A stretch of DNA of 64,000 nucleotides, from contig NZ_CP130558.2 in assembly GCF_030534315.2 (NCBI RefSeq), positions 186,001 through 250,000 of the forward strand, read 5' to 3'. The DNA is from Thermoanaerobacterium sp. CMT5567-10 (GTDB lineage: Bacteria; Bacillota; Thermoanaerobacteria; Thermoanaerobacterales; Thermoanaerobacteraceae). Both the position numbers and the translations under genes were made by a program. Of the stretch, positions 17,830 through 25,601 are shown one piece after another. Positions within the stretch are counted from its first letter, which is position 1. Every line of letters begins with the position of its first letter. The notes beneath the pieces were generated by a model. That model had not been told where the DNA came from and did no database searches. It was given only the letters and a program-made list of their open reading frames with translations.

Positions 17830-18411
17830 TATGTATTGAAGTGGTAGCATATTGAGTAAATTTTGTGGCTTAGGTCCAGCAGGATTTCCCATTCAGGCAC
17901 CAACTGTCGCCAATTGGCGGTTTCCCTTTAAGCCTGAATCTACCTTGTCGCCAATGGTAGAACTGGATTACCACTTAGTCCACACTGTAATCCTCAATAT
18001 GCCTCCTTCGAGCAGCCTAGGAGCTTTCCTCGACGGTTTGTTAATTCTTATCCTCTTTTGCAATTAAGGTTTCATCAGCAATAGCTTTAACTTAAGAGCT
18101 CGTTAAGTTAAAGTTCAGTCTGATAACCACCTTAATCACTCAAGGCAGGCTACACTACCCACAGCTTTATTACCGCATGGTAGGTTCACCCTATACCGTA
18201 GCATCATGCCACGTGAATAGGTCTCCACGAAAAGGGGGTCAATGCCCACATGCCATTGCAGGTTGCCCCTCTTTTCTTAACTCCCAGCACGAGCCCTCGA
18301 TTGGGCATCAAAAGCCAGCACCAGGAACTTCATCGATATGCCTTTAACGGATTTTTAGGCCCGTCTTCAGAATTAACAATACCGACTAGGATACTGCACC
18401 ACTTCATGTCG
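17830..18411 (-). ncRNA. ole: OLE (ornate, large, extremophilic) RNA
   Basis: About 580 bases without a credible gene, clearly richer in G+C than the flanks and full of inverted repeats, for example an 11-bp perfect stem (18085-18095 with 18103-18113). It lies between ispA and the OapA-type membrane gene, with dxs and xseA/xseB nearby, which is the published genomic setting of OLE. The length agrees with the roughly 610-nt family. The minus-strand 5' end is set by a strong promoter (18418-18446); the 3' end is approximate and lies before the oapA ribosome binding site. The call rests on context, size, orientation and structure, not on a covariance-model search. Confidence 0.88.
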
Positions 18412-18417
18412 ATATTG

Positions 18418-18446
18418 ATTATAACATTTTTATTCAACACTATCAA
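18418..18446 (-). promoter_or_regulatory. SigA promoter of the OLE RNA
   Basis: On the minus strand TTGATA (18446-18441), a 17-base spacer and a perfect TATAAT (18423-18418). It predicts a transcription start near 18411, at the 5' edge of the structured region, so the RNA has its own promoter besides any readthrough from ispA. Confidence 0.8.
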
Positions 18447-18539
18447 ATATCATAACTGTTCAGCTTTTGCTTCTAATGAGTGTTGATAATGTCTAAAAAT
18501 ATACTACATATATTAATTTAACATATCCTATGTTATGCT

Positions 18540-19421
18540 TTAGCTATCTCTATCTGCCATATATTTAGTAAGGCTTTTTAAAAATTCGCTCTTCTCTCCA
18601 AAATCATCTAATATTCTAATTGCACTTGCAGTTAATTCTTTAACTAAGCTTATAGATCGCTGAAGTCCAAATACACTTACAAACGTTGACTTGCCGTTTT
18701 CTAAATCACTTTTTGCATTTTTCCCAAGTTTTGATTCATCACCTAAAACATCTAAAATATCATCTTTTATCTGAAATGCCAAACCTATATATTTAGCATA
18801 ATCACTTAATTTTTTAATTGTCTCATCATCAGCTCCACCCATTATTGCACCGGCAACAACAGAAGCCTTTATCAACGCACCTGTTTTATGATCATGCATA
18901 AATTTTAATTCTTCTTCAGTTATGTCTTTATTCTCAGACAATAAATCAACAACTTGGCCACCTATCATGCCATGGCATCCTGCAGCATGTGCAACCTCCT
19001 CTGTTGCTCTTAATATATTTTGGCAATTTGTTGAATCTAATGCATGATGTATTAATACCTCAAATCCGTAATTTAATAGAGCATCTCCGGCAAGAATTGC
19101 AAGTGCTTCACCATAAACCTTGTGATTGGTAGGTTTTCCACGCCTTAAATCATCATTATCCATAGCCGGCAAATCATCATGTATTAATGAATATGTATGT
19201 ATAAATTCTATGGCACAAGCAACCGGCAGTGCATCATCTCTATCTCCTCCAACAAGTTCGCATGATGATATACATAATACTGGTCGAAGCCTCTTTCCAC
19301 CAGCAAAAACACTGTACCTCATTGCATCATACAAAATTTCTGGTTTGTCATCTATATCTAATAGCTTATTTAATCCATTATTAATATATTCAATCTTTTC
19401 CATTAGAATGTCATCAAACAT
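18540..19421 (-). CDS. ispA: Farnesyl/geranyl diphosphate synthase
   Basis: All-trans polyprenyl synthase (293 aa) that builds farnesyl diphosphate from IPP and DMAPP. Both aspartate-rich motifs are present: the first in HDDLPAMDNDDLRRGKP and the second in QIKDDILDVLGD, with the GGKRLRP motif near residue 42. It overlaps xseB by eight bases. Next to OLE this gene is a recurring neighbour. Confidence 0.95.
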   Translation of the reverse strand: MFDDILMEKIEYINNGLNKLLDIDDKPEILYDAMRYSVFAGGKRLRPVLCISSCELVGGDRDDALPVACAIEFIHTYSLIHDDLPAMDNDDLRRGKPTNHKVYGEALAILAGDALLNYGFEVLIHHALDSTNCQNILRATEEVAHAAGCHGMIGGQVVDLLSENKDITEEELKFMHDHKTGALIKASVVAGAIMGGADDETIKKLSDYAKYIGLAFQIKDDILDVLGDESKLGKNAKSDLENGKSTFVSVFGLQRSISLVKELTASAIRILDDFGEKSEFLKSLTKYMADRDS

Positions 19422-19644
19422 CTTTGTCCTCCTCTAAGTTAAAAGGTATTTCTTCATCGTTATTGACAAGCATAGTAATCTTGCCTTCAATATCATTTAA
19501 TACATTATTTAATTTTTGGGATAATAAAAGACCTTCTTTAAATAGCTTAAAAGATTCTTCTAATGGCAAATTCCCCTTTTCTAGCTTTTTAACTATCTCC
19601 TCCAGCTTGTCCATATTTTTCTCAAAATCCATATTATCGCTCAT
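19414..19644 (-). CDS. xseB: Exodeoxyribonuclease VII small subunit
   Basis: 76-aa helical protein with the family signature (MDKLEEIVKKLEKGNLPLEE and a later LFKEGLLLSQKL). With XseA it forms exonuclease VII, which degrades single-stranded DNA. It overlaps both xseA upstream and ispA downstream, indicating coupled translation. Confidence 0.94.
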   Translation of the reverse strand: MSDNMDFEKNMDKLEEIVKKLEKGNLPLEESFKLFKEGLLLSQKLNNVLNDIEGKITMLVNNDEEIPFNLEEDKDV

Positions 19645-20845
19645 ATATTCTCACCTCATTAACAGTACATTTAGCTTCACCATCTTCAAATAACACGTAT
19701 ATTTTATCATTGGCAGAAAGATTCTCGACTTTTGTAATTGGCCTTATATTATCTTTATCCATTGTCAAAGTATAACCACGCTTTAAAACATTTAAAGGAC
19801 TTAAAGTATTTAATTTGTCAATCAAACTTATATATTTAAACTTTTTATTGTTTATAACGCTGTAAATACTGTCTTCCATAATCCTATTTAAACTATTTAA
19901 CCGTATTTTTAACTGCTGATTTTTGACAATTGGATTTTTACTCATAATTGATTTTTTTAAACTATTTAAATGATGCCTTTTATCTATAATTATAGACATT
20001 GCATAATGATATAAACTCCTTTTATAATTTTCTATTTTTTCATTATAAAAATTAACATCAGTTACAGCTAATTCGGCTGCAGCAGATGGTGTCGGTGCTC
20101 TTAAATCAGCAACAAAATCAGCAATCGTAAAATCAGTCTCATGTCCGACAGCAGATATTATAGGTATTCTAGAATTATAAATAGCTCTTGCTACTCTTTC
20201 TTCATTAAATGGATAAAAATCTTCAAATGAGCCTCCGCCTCTTCCTAATATAATTAAGTCTACATCATTTCTTCTATTTACTTTTTTTATTGCTTCTTCA
20301 ATCTCCAATGAAGCTGAGCTGCCCTGGACCAAAATAGGAACCACCAATATATCTATAGATGGCTTCCTTCGTCTTAAAATATTTATTATGTCATGGATTG
20401 CTGCACCTGTTGGCGACGTTATTACGCCAATTTTATTAGGATTTTTAGGAATTGGTTTCTTTTTACCAGAATCGAATAATCCTTCGTTTCTAAGCTTTTG
20501 TTTTAATTTTTCAAAGGATAAAAAAAGTGCACCTGCTCCTTCAACATCAATTTTAGAAACAAGCAATTCGAAGGCGCCGCTTTTTTCATAAACAGATATT
20601 CTACCTGTTGCAATAACAGACATGCCATTTTTTACGTCGATTTTTAAATCATTAATATATTCCTCAAACATAACACATTTTAAAGATGAATATTCGTCCA
20701 CCAATGTAAAATACAGTGCTTGTCCCCTAAAATGCAAATTCGATATTTCACCTTTTATCATTACATGTTTTAATATTATATCACTGCCAACTATGCTTTT
20801 TAAATAGTCATTGACTTGTTTTACTGTAAGTGTTTTTAATAGCAT
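19634..20845 (-). CDS. xseA: Exodeoxyribonuclease VII large subunit
   Basis: 403-aa catalytic subunit: N-terminal OB-fold (about residues 5-100; IKGEISNLHFRG, GRISVYEKSGAFEL), central catalytic region (GVITSPTGAAIHDI, LGRGGGSFEDFYPFNEE, SAVGHETDFTIADFVADLRAPTPSAAAE), then a coiled coil and a C-terminal segment ending near VLKRGYTLTM. The ATG at 20845 follows GGAGG and overlaps folD by 38 bases, unusually long but supported by that site. Confidence 0.95.
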   Translation of the reverse strand: MLLKTLTVKQVNDYLKSIVGSDIILKHVMIKGEISNLHFRGQALYFTLVDEYSSLKCVMFEEYINDLKIDVKNGMSVIATGRISVYEKSGAFELLVSKIDVEGAGALFLSFEKLKQKLRNEGLFDSGKKKPIPKNPNKIGVITSPTGAAIHDIINILRRRKPSIDILVVPILVQGSSASLEIEEAIKKVNRRNDVDLIILGRGGGSFEDFYPFNEERVARAIYNSRIPIISAVGHETDFTIADFVADLRAPTPSAAAELAVTDVNFYNEKIENYKRSLYHYAMSIIIDKRHHLNSLKKSIMSKNPIVKNQQLKIRLNSLNRIMEDSIYSVINNKKFKYISLIDKLNTLSPLNVLKRGYTLTMDKDNIRPITKVENLSANDKIYVLFEDGEAKCTVNEVRIYER

Positions 20846-21659
20846 TCTTATATGCCTCCAACGTATTTAGTAAAACCATAGAAGTTGTAACCGGGCCAAC
20901 GCCACCTGGAACAGGTGTTATGTATAAGCAGCGATTTTCTGCACTTTGAAAATCACAGTCTCCGTATACCTTACCGTCATACTCATTTATTCCAGCATCG
21001 ATTAAAATAGCCCCTTCTTTTATCATATTTCCATTAATAAGATTTTTCTTCCCTGCTGCTAATATAAGCACATCTGCCATCTTAGTGTATCTTTGTAATT
21101 CTACAGTTTTAGAATGGCACTGAGTTACTGTCATATCAAGATCCAGCATAAGCTTAGCAACTGGTTTCCCTAGTATATTACTTCTTCCTACGATAACAGC
21201 ATGTTTTCCAGTAAAGTTTATGTCTAGTTGTTTTAAAATCTCCAATATTGCACGTGGTGTACAAGGTAAGTAAAGAGGATTACCAGCAAATAACCGTCCC
21301 ATGTTATAAGTTGATATGCAATCGACATCTTTAAGAGGATTAATAAGATCATAAGTTTTTTGTGCATTAAATGATTTTGGAAGAGGCATTTCTACAATTA
21401 TGCCATGTATATTCTCATCGACATTTAATTCCTCCAACTTCTTTATAAATTTCTCTTCTTCACTTTCATTAAAAAAATATGTTGAAGCGTCAATACCTAC
21501 ACTTGCACAAGCTTTAACTTTGGCATTTGCATATATTTTAGATGCACTATCATTTCCAGCAATGAGAATTGCAAGCTTTGGCTTATAATTGTTTTCTTGA
21601 ATTTCTGCTTTTATATTTTCTCTTATTCTTTTTGCAATCACTTTACCATCAATTATCAT
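20808..21659 (-). CDS. folD: Bifunctional methylene-tetrahydrofolate dehydrogenase/cyclohydrolase
   Basis: Interconverts 5,10-methylene- and 10-formyl-THF (283 aa). The catalytic Lys sits in SKIYANAKVKA; other signatures are VEMPLPKS, the DVDCIST turn, VGRSNILGKPVA and TPVPGGVGPVTTSMV. I chose the ATG at 21657-21659, matching the usual start MIIDGK; ATGs further upstream have no better site. It overlaps the 3' end of nusB by 11 bases. Confidence 0.95.
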   Translation of the reverse strand: MIIDGKVIAKRIRENIKAEIQENNYKPKLAILIAGNDSASKIYANAKVKACASVGIDASTYFFNESEEEKFIKKLEELNVDENIHGIIVEMPLPKSFNAQKTYDLINPLKDVDCISTYNMGRLFAGNPLYLPCTPRAILEILKQLDINFTGKHAVIVGRSNILGKPVAKLMLDLDMTVTQCHSKTVELQRYTKMADVLILAAGKKNLINGNMIKEGAILIDAGINEYDGKVYGDCDFQSAENRCLYITPVPGGVGPVTTSMVLLNTLEAYKNAIKNTYSKTSQ

Positions 21660-22080
21660 AATTATCACCATCATTATTAAAATCTTTTACTAAATTTCCT
21701 AGAATTCCATTTATAAAAGACGGTGATTTCTCAGTGCTGTACTTTTTTGCTATCTCAACTGCTTCATTAATAGAAACGCTATTAGGTATGTCATCACAAT
21801 ATAATATTTCATAGAAACTGCACCTCATTATTGCCAAATCAATTTTTGCAATTCTATTAATATCCCAATTTTTAAGATACTTCTTTATCCTATCGTCAAT
21901 ATTATTTACATTCTCAACTATCCCATAAAATGTTTTTTCTATATAATCTTTTTCTTCTTCAGGATCATTATTCTCAAAAAATTTATTTAAAATGTCAGAA
22001 GGTTTAGACTTTGATACATCAAATTGATACAATAGTTTTACTAACCACTCTCTTGCTTGAGTTCTATTCACATCTTTCAA
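21649..22080 (-). CDS. nusB: Transcription antitermination factor NusB
   Basis: All-helical RNA-binding protein (143 aa) that with S10 binds boxA in rRNA leaders. It shows the N-terminal RTQAREWLVKLLYQFD and the C-terminal SINEAVEIAKKYSTEKSPSFINGILG signatures. It overlaps the DUF2273 gene by four bases (ATGA) and folD by 11. Confidence 0.95.
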   Translation of the reverse strand: MKDVNRTQAREWLVKLLYQFDVSKSKPSDILNKFFENNDPEEEKDYIEKTFYGIVENVNNIDDRIKKYLKNWDINRIAKIDLAIMRCSFYEILYCDDIPNSVSINEAVEIAKKYSTEKSPSFINGILGNLVKDFNNDGDNYDN

Positions 22081-22313
22081 CTCCTCTTATTCAATTTTCC
22101 AATTAATCTATATATAAAATCACTAAAATCATTTAAAGTCCCAGAATCAAATTTATATCCAATATAATAACCTAAAAAAATACATAAACAAATAAACAAA
22201 GTTTTAATAAAGCCTAAAAAGATAATAAATAAAGATATAATTAGTCCAAGTACGATCCCTACTATTTTTCCAAAATGTCTACGAATTAATACCAGCAATT
22301 CTTCTCTGCTCAT
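22077..22313 (-). CDS. DUF2273 small membrane protein
   Basis: 78-aa protein with two closely spaced hydrophobic helices (about residues 15-50), matching the small DUF2273 family that is regularly found between amaP and nusB or beside Asp23 genes. It probably acts with AmaP in anchoring Asp23-family proteins to the membrane; that is inference from genomic association. It starts two bases after the amaP stop. Confidence 0.82.
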   Translation of the reverse strand: MSREELLVLIRRHFGKIVGIVLGLIISLFIIFLGFIKTLFICLCIFLGYYIGYKFDSGTLNDFSDFIYRLIGKLNKRS

Positions 22314-22315
22314 AA

Positions 22316-22852
22316 TTATTCTACCCTCATTTTCAAAGTTGAACTCAAATTTACTACATTTACCTTTACGCTATCGATATAAGCAGCTGTCGTATTCTCT
22401 ATATAACTTTTTACATCTTTCTGTAGTTTTTCGGCAACCTCCGGTATATTAACGTCTGATGAAACAGTTACATCAATAGAAATTGATATTTTCTCATTAA
22501 CTTTTGAAACATAGATCTTTTGTGTATTTATTCCATCATGTGTTCTTGCTTTTTTCTCTACAAGATTAGCAATAGTATTAAATGAAACAGAAATATTTCC
22601 ATAATTGCTAGTTAAAATAATCGAAGCTACAGAATCAGATTTCTTATTTAATTCAGACATAATAAAAATTATGCAAGCAATTATTAAAAGTATACCCGAT
22701 ACACTGTAAACATAGTTTTGACCTTGAAGTTGAAATATTTTTATAAACTTATACGGATCAATTAAATTAAACCCCAAACCAATGAATAAAATGGATAGTG
22801 CCATTATGATAATTATAAATATCATTAATAACATTTTATCAACTAATTTCAT
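22316..22852 (-). CDS. amaP: Alkaline-shock membrane anchor AmaP
   Basis: 178-aa protein with two N-terminal transmembrane helices (about residues 5-28 and 43-64) and a cytoplasmic domain related to Asp23 (SISIDVTVSSDVNIPEVAEKL). In Staphylococcus AmaP tethers Asp23 to the membrane. The start codon has been rebuilt by an IS110 insertion: the A of ATG (22852) is the first base of the element and the element also supplies AAAGGA twelve bases upstream. The first codons, AAATTA, are retained from the original gene, whose TTG start and GGAGG site now lie on the far side of the element at 24511-24528. Confidence 0.85.
   Translation of the reverse strand: MKLVDKMLLMIFIIIIMALSILFIGLGFNLIDPYKFIKIFQLQGQNYVYSVSGILLIIACIIFIMSELNKKSDSVASIILTSNYGNISVSFNTIANLVEKKARTHDGINTQKIYVSKVNEKISISIDVTVSSDVNIPEVAEKLQKDVKSYIENTTAAYIDSVKVNVVNLSSTLKMRVE
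22844..22851. repeat. Left copy of the 8-bp repeat flanking the IS110 element
   Basis: TAATTTCA, identical to 24505-24512. Joining the flanks through a single copy restores a plausible amaP start (GGAGG, ten bases, TTG AAA TTA GTT), which is the evidence that this marks the insertion point. IS110 elements often make no classical duplication, so part of the match may be a shared core plus chance. Confidence 0.6.
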
Positions 22853-22855
22853 TTT

Positions 22856-22861
22856 TATAAT
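22856..22861 (+). promoter_or_regulatory. Left-end -10 hexamer of the IS110 element
   Basis: Perfect TATAAT four bases inside the inferred left end. In characterised IS110 elements the excised circle joins a right-end -35 to a left-end -10 to transcribe guide RNA and transposase; in this circle TTTGTA would sit 16 bases upstream, a weak -35. The host sequence currently upstream is amaP coding DNA. Confidence 0.45.
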
Positions 22862-22865
22862 CATT

Positions 22866-23110
22866 CCTTTCGCTTCGCTCAAGGCACAAAACGTAATGAA
22901 ATGTGCCACTTCGAGCTAATTTTGTTCTATAATTATGTCATAGGGATACCAGTAAACTACAAATCACGGGGAGGTGAGTGGTTTGCTACACTTATGTAGT
23001 GACCGCATTTTTATATGTGTAGATTGTCTTTCCAAGCACAAATAAGTGTGCTACTGAGCACGTAACCTTATCTTTGTTTAAACATTCTCGTTTAATGCTA
23101 GACAATCAGT
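22866..23110 (+). ncRNA. Candidate IS110 bridge RNA (guide RNA) region
   Basis: Non-coding left end upstream of the transposase with consecutive hairpins. The first pairs GCTC-AAGGCACA (22877-22888) with TGTGCC-A-CTT-CGAGC across a 13-base loop. The second pairs AAACTAC and TCAC with GTGA and GTGGTTT (about 22953-22991). A third is CTACA/TGTAG and a fourth AGCACA/TGTGCT (about 23035-23053). IS110-group elements encode a bridge RNA of roughly 150-300 nt here whose internal loops pair with target and donor DNA. Family membership and structure support the call; exact ends and loops are not established. Confidence 0.5.
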
Positions 23111-23166
23111 CAATGCTGTCTATCCCTTTAATTTTTAGAACCTATCGGTTTAGAAAGGAGTTCCCT

Positions 23167-24411
23167 ATGGCTTTAAAAATCGTGTATAAAATCTGTTGTG
23201 GAATTGATGTACACAAAACCTTTGTGGTTGCATGTATTGCTTCCACTAATTCTAATGGAATTACCACCTATAAAAGCCATCGCTTTTCTACCTACACGAA
23301 GGGTTTAAGAGAGCTGTTACAATGGCTTTTGGACAATAACTGCAAGGATGTTTGCATGGAATCTACCGGGAAATACTGGATTCCTGTGTTTAATATATTA
23401 GAAAGCTCCTGCAACATCATACTTGCACATCCTAAATATGTTAAGGCTATTCGTGGTAAAAAAACTGACAAGAAAGATGCAAAATGGATTGCTGACCTGT
23501 TTAAGCATGATCTTGTTGCCGCTAGCTTTATGCCTCCCGCTGATATTAGACAACTTCGTGACTTAATGCGCTATCGCTTTAAGCTTATTTGCTTTATGTC
23601 TAGCGAAAAGAACAGACTCCAAAATTGTCTCACGGTTTCTAACATACAGTTAGGAAACATTGTTTCAGATACTTTCGGTAAAAGTTCTCAAAAGATAATT
23701 GATAAGCTTCTAGAAAATCCTCTTGATACTTCCTTTGATATTGGATCTTTAATTCATGGTTCTATGCTAAAAAAACTCCCTGAGCTGGAACTCGCTGTTG
23801 ATGGTTATATTACACCTGAACAAGCTGGAAAATTAAAGATCATCAAAGGACATTTTGAAGATTTGGAATCCCGGAAAGCAGAGTTAGAAAAACTAATTCT
23901 TGCGCTCGCTGCGCCTTATCAACAAGAACTAGACATAATTCTAACCGCTCCATCGTTTAAAAATATTTTCTCGGCTATTACTGTAATATCTGAAATCGGC
24001 GTAAATATGGAGGCTTTTCCTTCAGCGAAACACTTATGCTCATGGGCTGGACTCACTCCAACTAACAATGAGAGTGCAGGCAAGAAAAAATCTGTCCGGG
24101 TTTCCAAAGCAGGATGTTACATTAAGCCGCTTCTTGTGCAGTGTGCTAACTCTGTAGTTAAAAGCGAGAAACATCCTGAAATTCGTAACCGCTATTTGCG
24201 CATCAAAAAGCGTCGCGGCCACAAGAAAGCAATCATTGCTATTGCAAGAATGCTTCTTACAGCATTATACAACATGTTGAAGAAGAAAGAACCATATAAT
24301 GCTGAATTATATAAAAAATCTGATGCTTTTCCCGCAAAACGCGAGATTACGGTTGAGCAAGCTATACTATTAGCTCAACTTCAAGGCTATAAAATAAAGC
24401 CAGCTATTTAG
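23167..24411 (+). CDS. IS110-family DEDD transposase
   Basis: 414-aa recombinase. The N-terminal RuvC-like domain carries D14 (GIDVHKTFV), E65 (CMESTGKYW), D101 and D104 (KTDKKDAKWIADL). A coiled-coil region follows (about residues 215-255). The C-terminal Transposase_20 domain has CSWAGLTPTNNESAGKK, with S303 the likely nucleophilic serine. I chose the ATG at 23167 because GAAAGGAG lies just upstream and the product then begins MALKIVYKICCGIDVHK, as in the family; the longer frame starts inside the leader RNA. It appears intact, so the element may be active. Confidence 0.95.
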   Translation: MALKIVYKICCGIDVHKTFVVACIASTNSNGITTYKSHRFSTYTKGLRELLQWLLDNNCKDVCMESTGKYWIPVFNILESSCNIILAHPKYVKAIRGKKTDKKDAKWIADLFKHDLVAASFMPPADIRQLRDLMRYRFKLICFMSSEKNRLQNCLTVSNIQLGNIVSDTFGKSSQKIIDKLLENPLDTSFDIGSLIHGSMLKKLPELELAVDGYITPEQAGKLKIIKGHFEDLESRKAELEKLILALAAPYQQELDIILTAPSFKNIFSAITVISEIGVNMEAFPSAKHLCSWAGLTPTNNESAGKKKSVRVSKAGCYIKPLLVQCANSVVKSEKHPEIRNRYLRIKKRRGHKKAIIAIARMLLTALYNMLKKKEPYNAELYKKSDAFPAKREITVEQAILLAQLQGYKIKPAI

Positions 24412-24504
24412 CATTAACACTTACTTCGATATTTAATTTTTAAAAAGTCATCAAAAGATGGCTTGTTTGCTATGCCATTTTATTCTTATTGCAATTTGTA
24501 CTTT

Positions 24505-24512
24505 TAATTTCA
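24505..24512. repeat. Right copy of the 8-bp repeat flanking the IS110 element
   Basis: TAATTTCA identical to 22844-22851. It overlaps the ancestral amaP TTG start (24511-24513 on the minus strand), which still has its GGAGG (24524-24528) ten bases upstream and now opens only a short frame into the element. Confidence 0.6.
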
Positions 24513-24539
24513 ACCTTATTGTTCCTCCATACTAAAATT

Positions 24540-24561
24540 AACCCTCTGGGATAAGAGGGTT
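24540..24561 (-). terminator. Hairpin after asp23
   Basis: AACCCTC/GAGGGTT stem with an 8-base loop, followed on the minus strand by AATTTTAG. The short U-rich tail makes it a weak terminator or an attenuator between asp23 and amaP. Confidence 0.45.
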
Positions 24562-24567
24562 TAAATA

Positions 24568-24963
24568 CTATTTATTTTCTTTAGGGGGTTCTTTAGATTT
24601 TTGTTCTTTTTCCATGTTAACACCTTGAACATGTATATTTACTTCAACTGCTTTAAGACCAGTCATTGTTTCTATCGCCTTTTTTACATTTTCTTGGACA
24701 TTCCATGCAATTTCAGGTATTCTTACCCCATAGTCAACTACAATATACAAATCAACTGCAGCTTCCTTTTCACCAACTTGAACTTTGACGCCTTTTGATA
24801 AATTTTTACGTCCAAGCATTTCAGTAATGCCGTTTACAACACCACCACTCATTCCTGCAACACCTGGAACTTCTGTTGCAGCTAATCCTGCTATTACCGC
24901 AACCACATCATCTGATATTTTAATTGTACCAAATTCAAGCTCTTGGCTTATATTTTCCTCCAT
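24568..24963 (-). CDS. Asp23/Gls24 family envelope stress protein
   Basis: 131-aa Asp23-domain protein (VVAVIAGLAATEVPGVAGMSGG, then VDLYIVVDYGVRIPEIAWNVQ and VNIHVQGVNM). Members coat the inner membrane or bind it through AmaP. The start is ATG at 24961-24963 after AAAGGAAG. It is the first gene of the run that leads to amaP, DUF2273 and nusB, but an IS110 element now separates it from amaP. The Bacillus equivalent is YqhY or YloU; YqhY is the nusB-linked paralogue and fits better. Confidence 0.9.
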   Translation of the reverse strand: MEENISQELEFGTIKISDDVVAVIAGLAATEVPGVAGMSGGVVNGITEMLGRKNLSKGVKVQVGEKEAAVDLYIVVDYGVRIPEIAWNVQENVKKAIETMTGLKAVEVNIHVQGVNMEKEQKSKEPPKENK

Positions 24964-25021
24964 AATAACACTTCCTTTCAATAAATATTATAGCAGACAA
25001 CCATGTATTTTACAATTATAA

Positions 25022-25582
25022 CTAATTCATTCTGTTCATGATTTTTATGTTGTCAAGAGGAAAGCCAGTTTGCTGTGAAACTACATCTTGAATTTTTGCA
25101 ACTTCATCTTCAGATAATTTATCTGCTTGTACTATAACATTCGCTGTATTATTGTCTATTAATACTATAGCGTCTTGAAATCCCTTTGCTTTAATTAAAT
25201 TTTCTAAAATCAATTCTTTTTGATTTGTTTCAGTTAACTTGATAATCTGTTTCTGTGCTTCATCTCTAGTCTCTTGGCTAGTATTTTTATTATTTACTAT
25301 TTCTTGCAATGCTTCCAAGCTACGGCTCCTATTGACATCTCTGTCTTGCCTATATGATGAAAATAATCCACTCGATAATGCTGTCATAGCTTCTGACTGG
25401 TTATTTGAGGATGTAGAACTTGAAGCCTGGTTTTTATCTATTATTTGCGTATTTAAATCATTGCTTTTACTTGAAGCATTTTTATTTATTCCATTTTGAT
25501 AGCTATAATTAATAACAAAAGCTATTGCTATAAGCAAGACCAAAGATGCAATTGCTATAGATTTTTTCTTTAAATACATCAT
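25022..25582 (-). CDS. spoIIIAH: Stage III sporulation protein AH
   Basis: 186-aa protein with one N-terminal transmembrane helix (about residues 8-26), a low-complexity Ser/Asn linker and a C-terminal YscJ/FliF-like ring-building domain (about 85-186). In Bacillus it forms the SpoIIQ-SpoIIIAH channel between mother cell and forespore. The start is ATG behind GGAGG; two adjacent ATGs are possible. Last gene of the spoIIIA operon. Confidence 0.95.
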   Translation of the reverse strand: MMYLKKKSIAIASLVLLIAIAFVINYSYQNGINKNASSKSNDLNTQIIDKNQASSSTSSNNQSEAMTALSSGLFSSYRQDRDVNRSRSLEALQEIVNNKNTSQETRDEAQKQIIKLTETNQKELILENLIKAKGFQDAIVLIDNNTANVIVQADKLSEDEVAKIQDVVSQQTGFPLDNIKIMNRMN

Positions 25583-25601
25583 AGTATAACCTCCTAAAAT
25601 T

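Larger units (their letters stand above)
22852..24504 (+). mobile_element. IS110-family insertion sequence in the asp23-amaP operon
   Basis: About 1.65 kb on the plus strand, opposite to the host operon, bounded by TAATTTCA copies. It has no terminal inverted repeats that I can see, as expected for IS110. The layout is 315 bases of structured non-coding left end, a DEDD transposase and about 93 bases of right end. A long left end upstream of the transposase fits the IS110 group, not IS1111. A hairpin AAGTCATC/GATGGCTT (about 24448-24467) follows the transposase and may end its transcript. The ends are inferred by reconstructing the amaP start and could be off by a few bases. Confidence 0.8.

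Noticed and set aside
17852-18486. Short plus-strand open frames of 71-78 codons between oapA and ispA
   Set aside because: They lack ribosome binding sites and lie inside the structured OLE RNA; the absence of stops reflects the higher G+C of the RNA gene.
23919-24222. Minus-strand frames inside the IS110 transposase
   Set aside because: No start site or codon pattern; shadows of the transposase frame.
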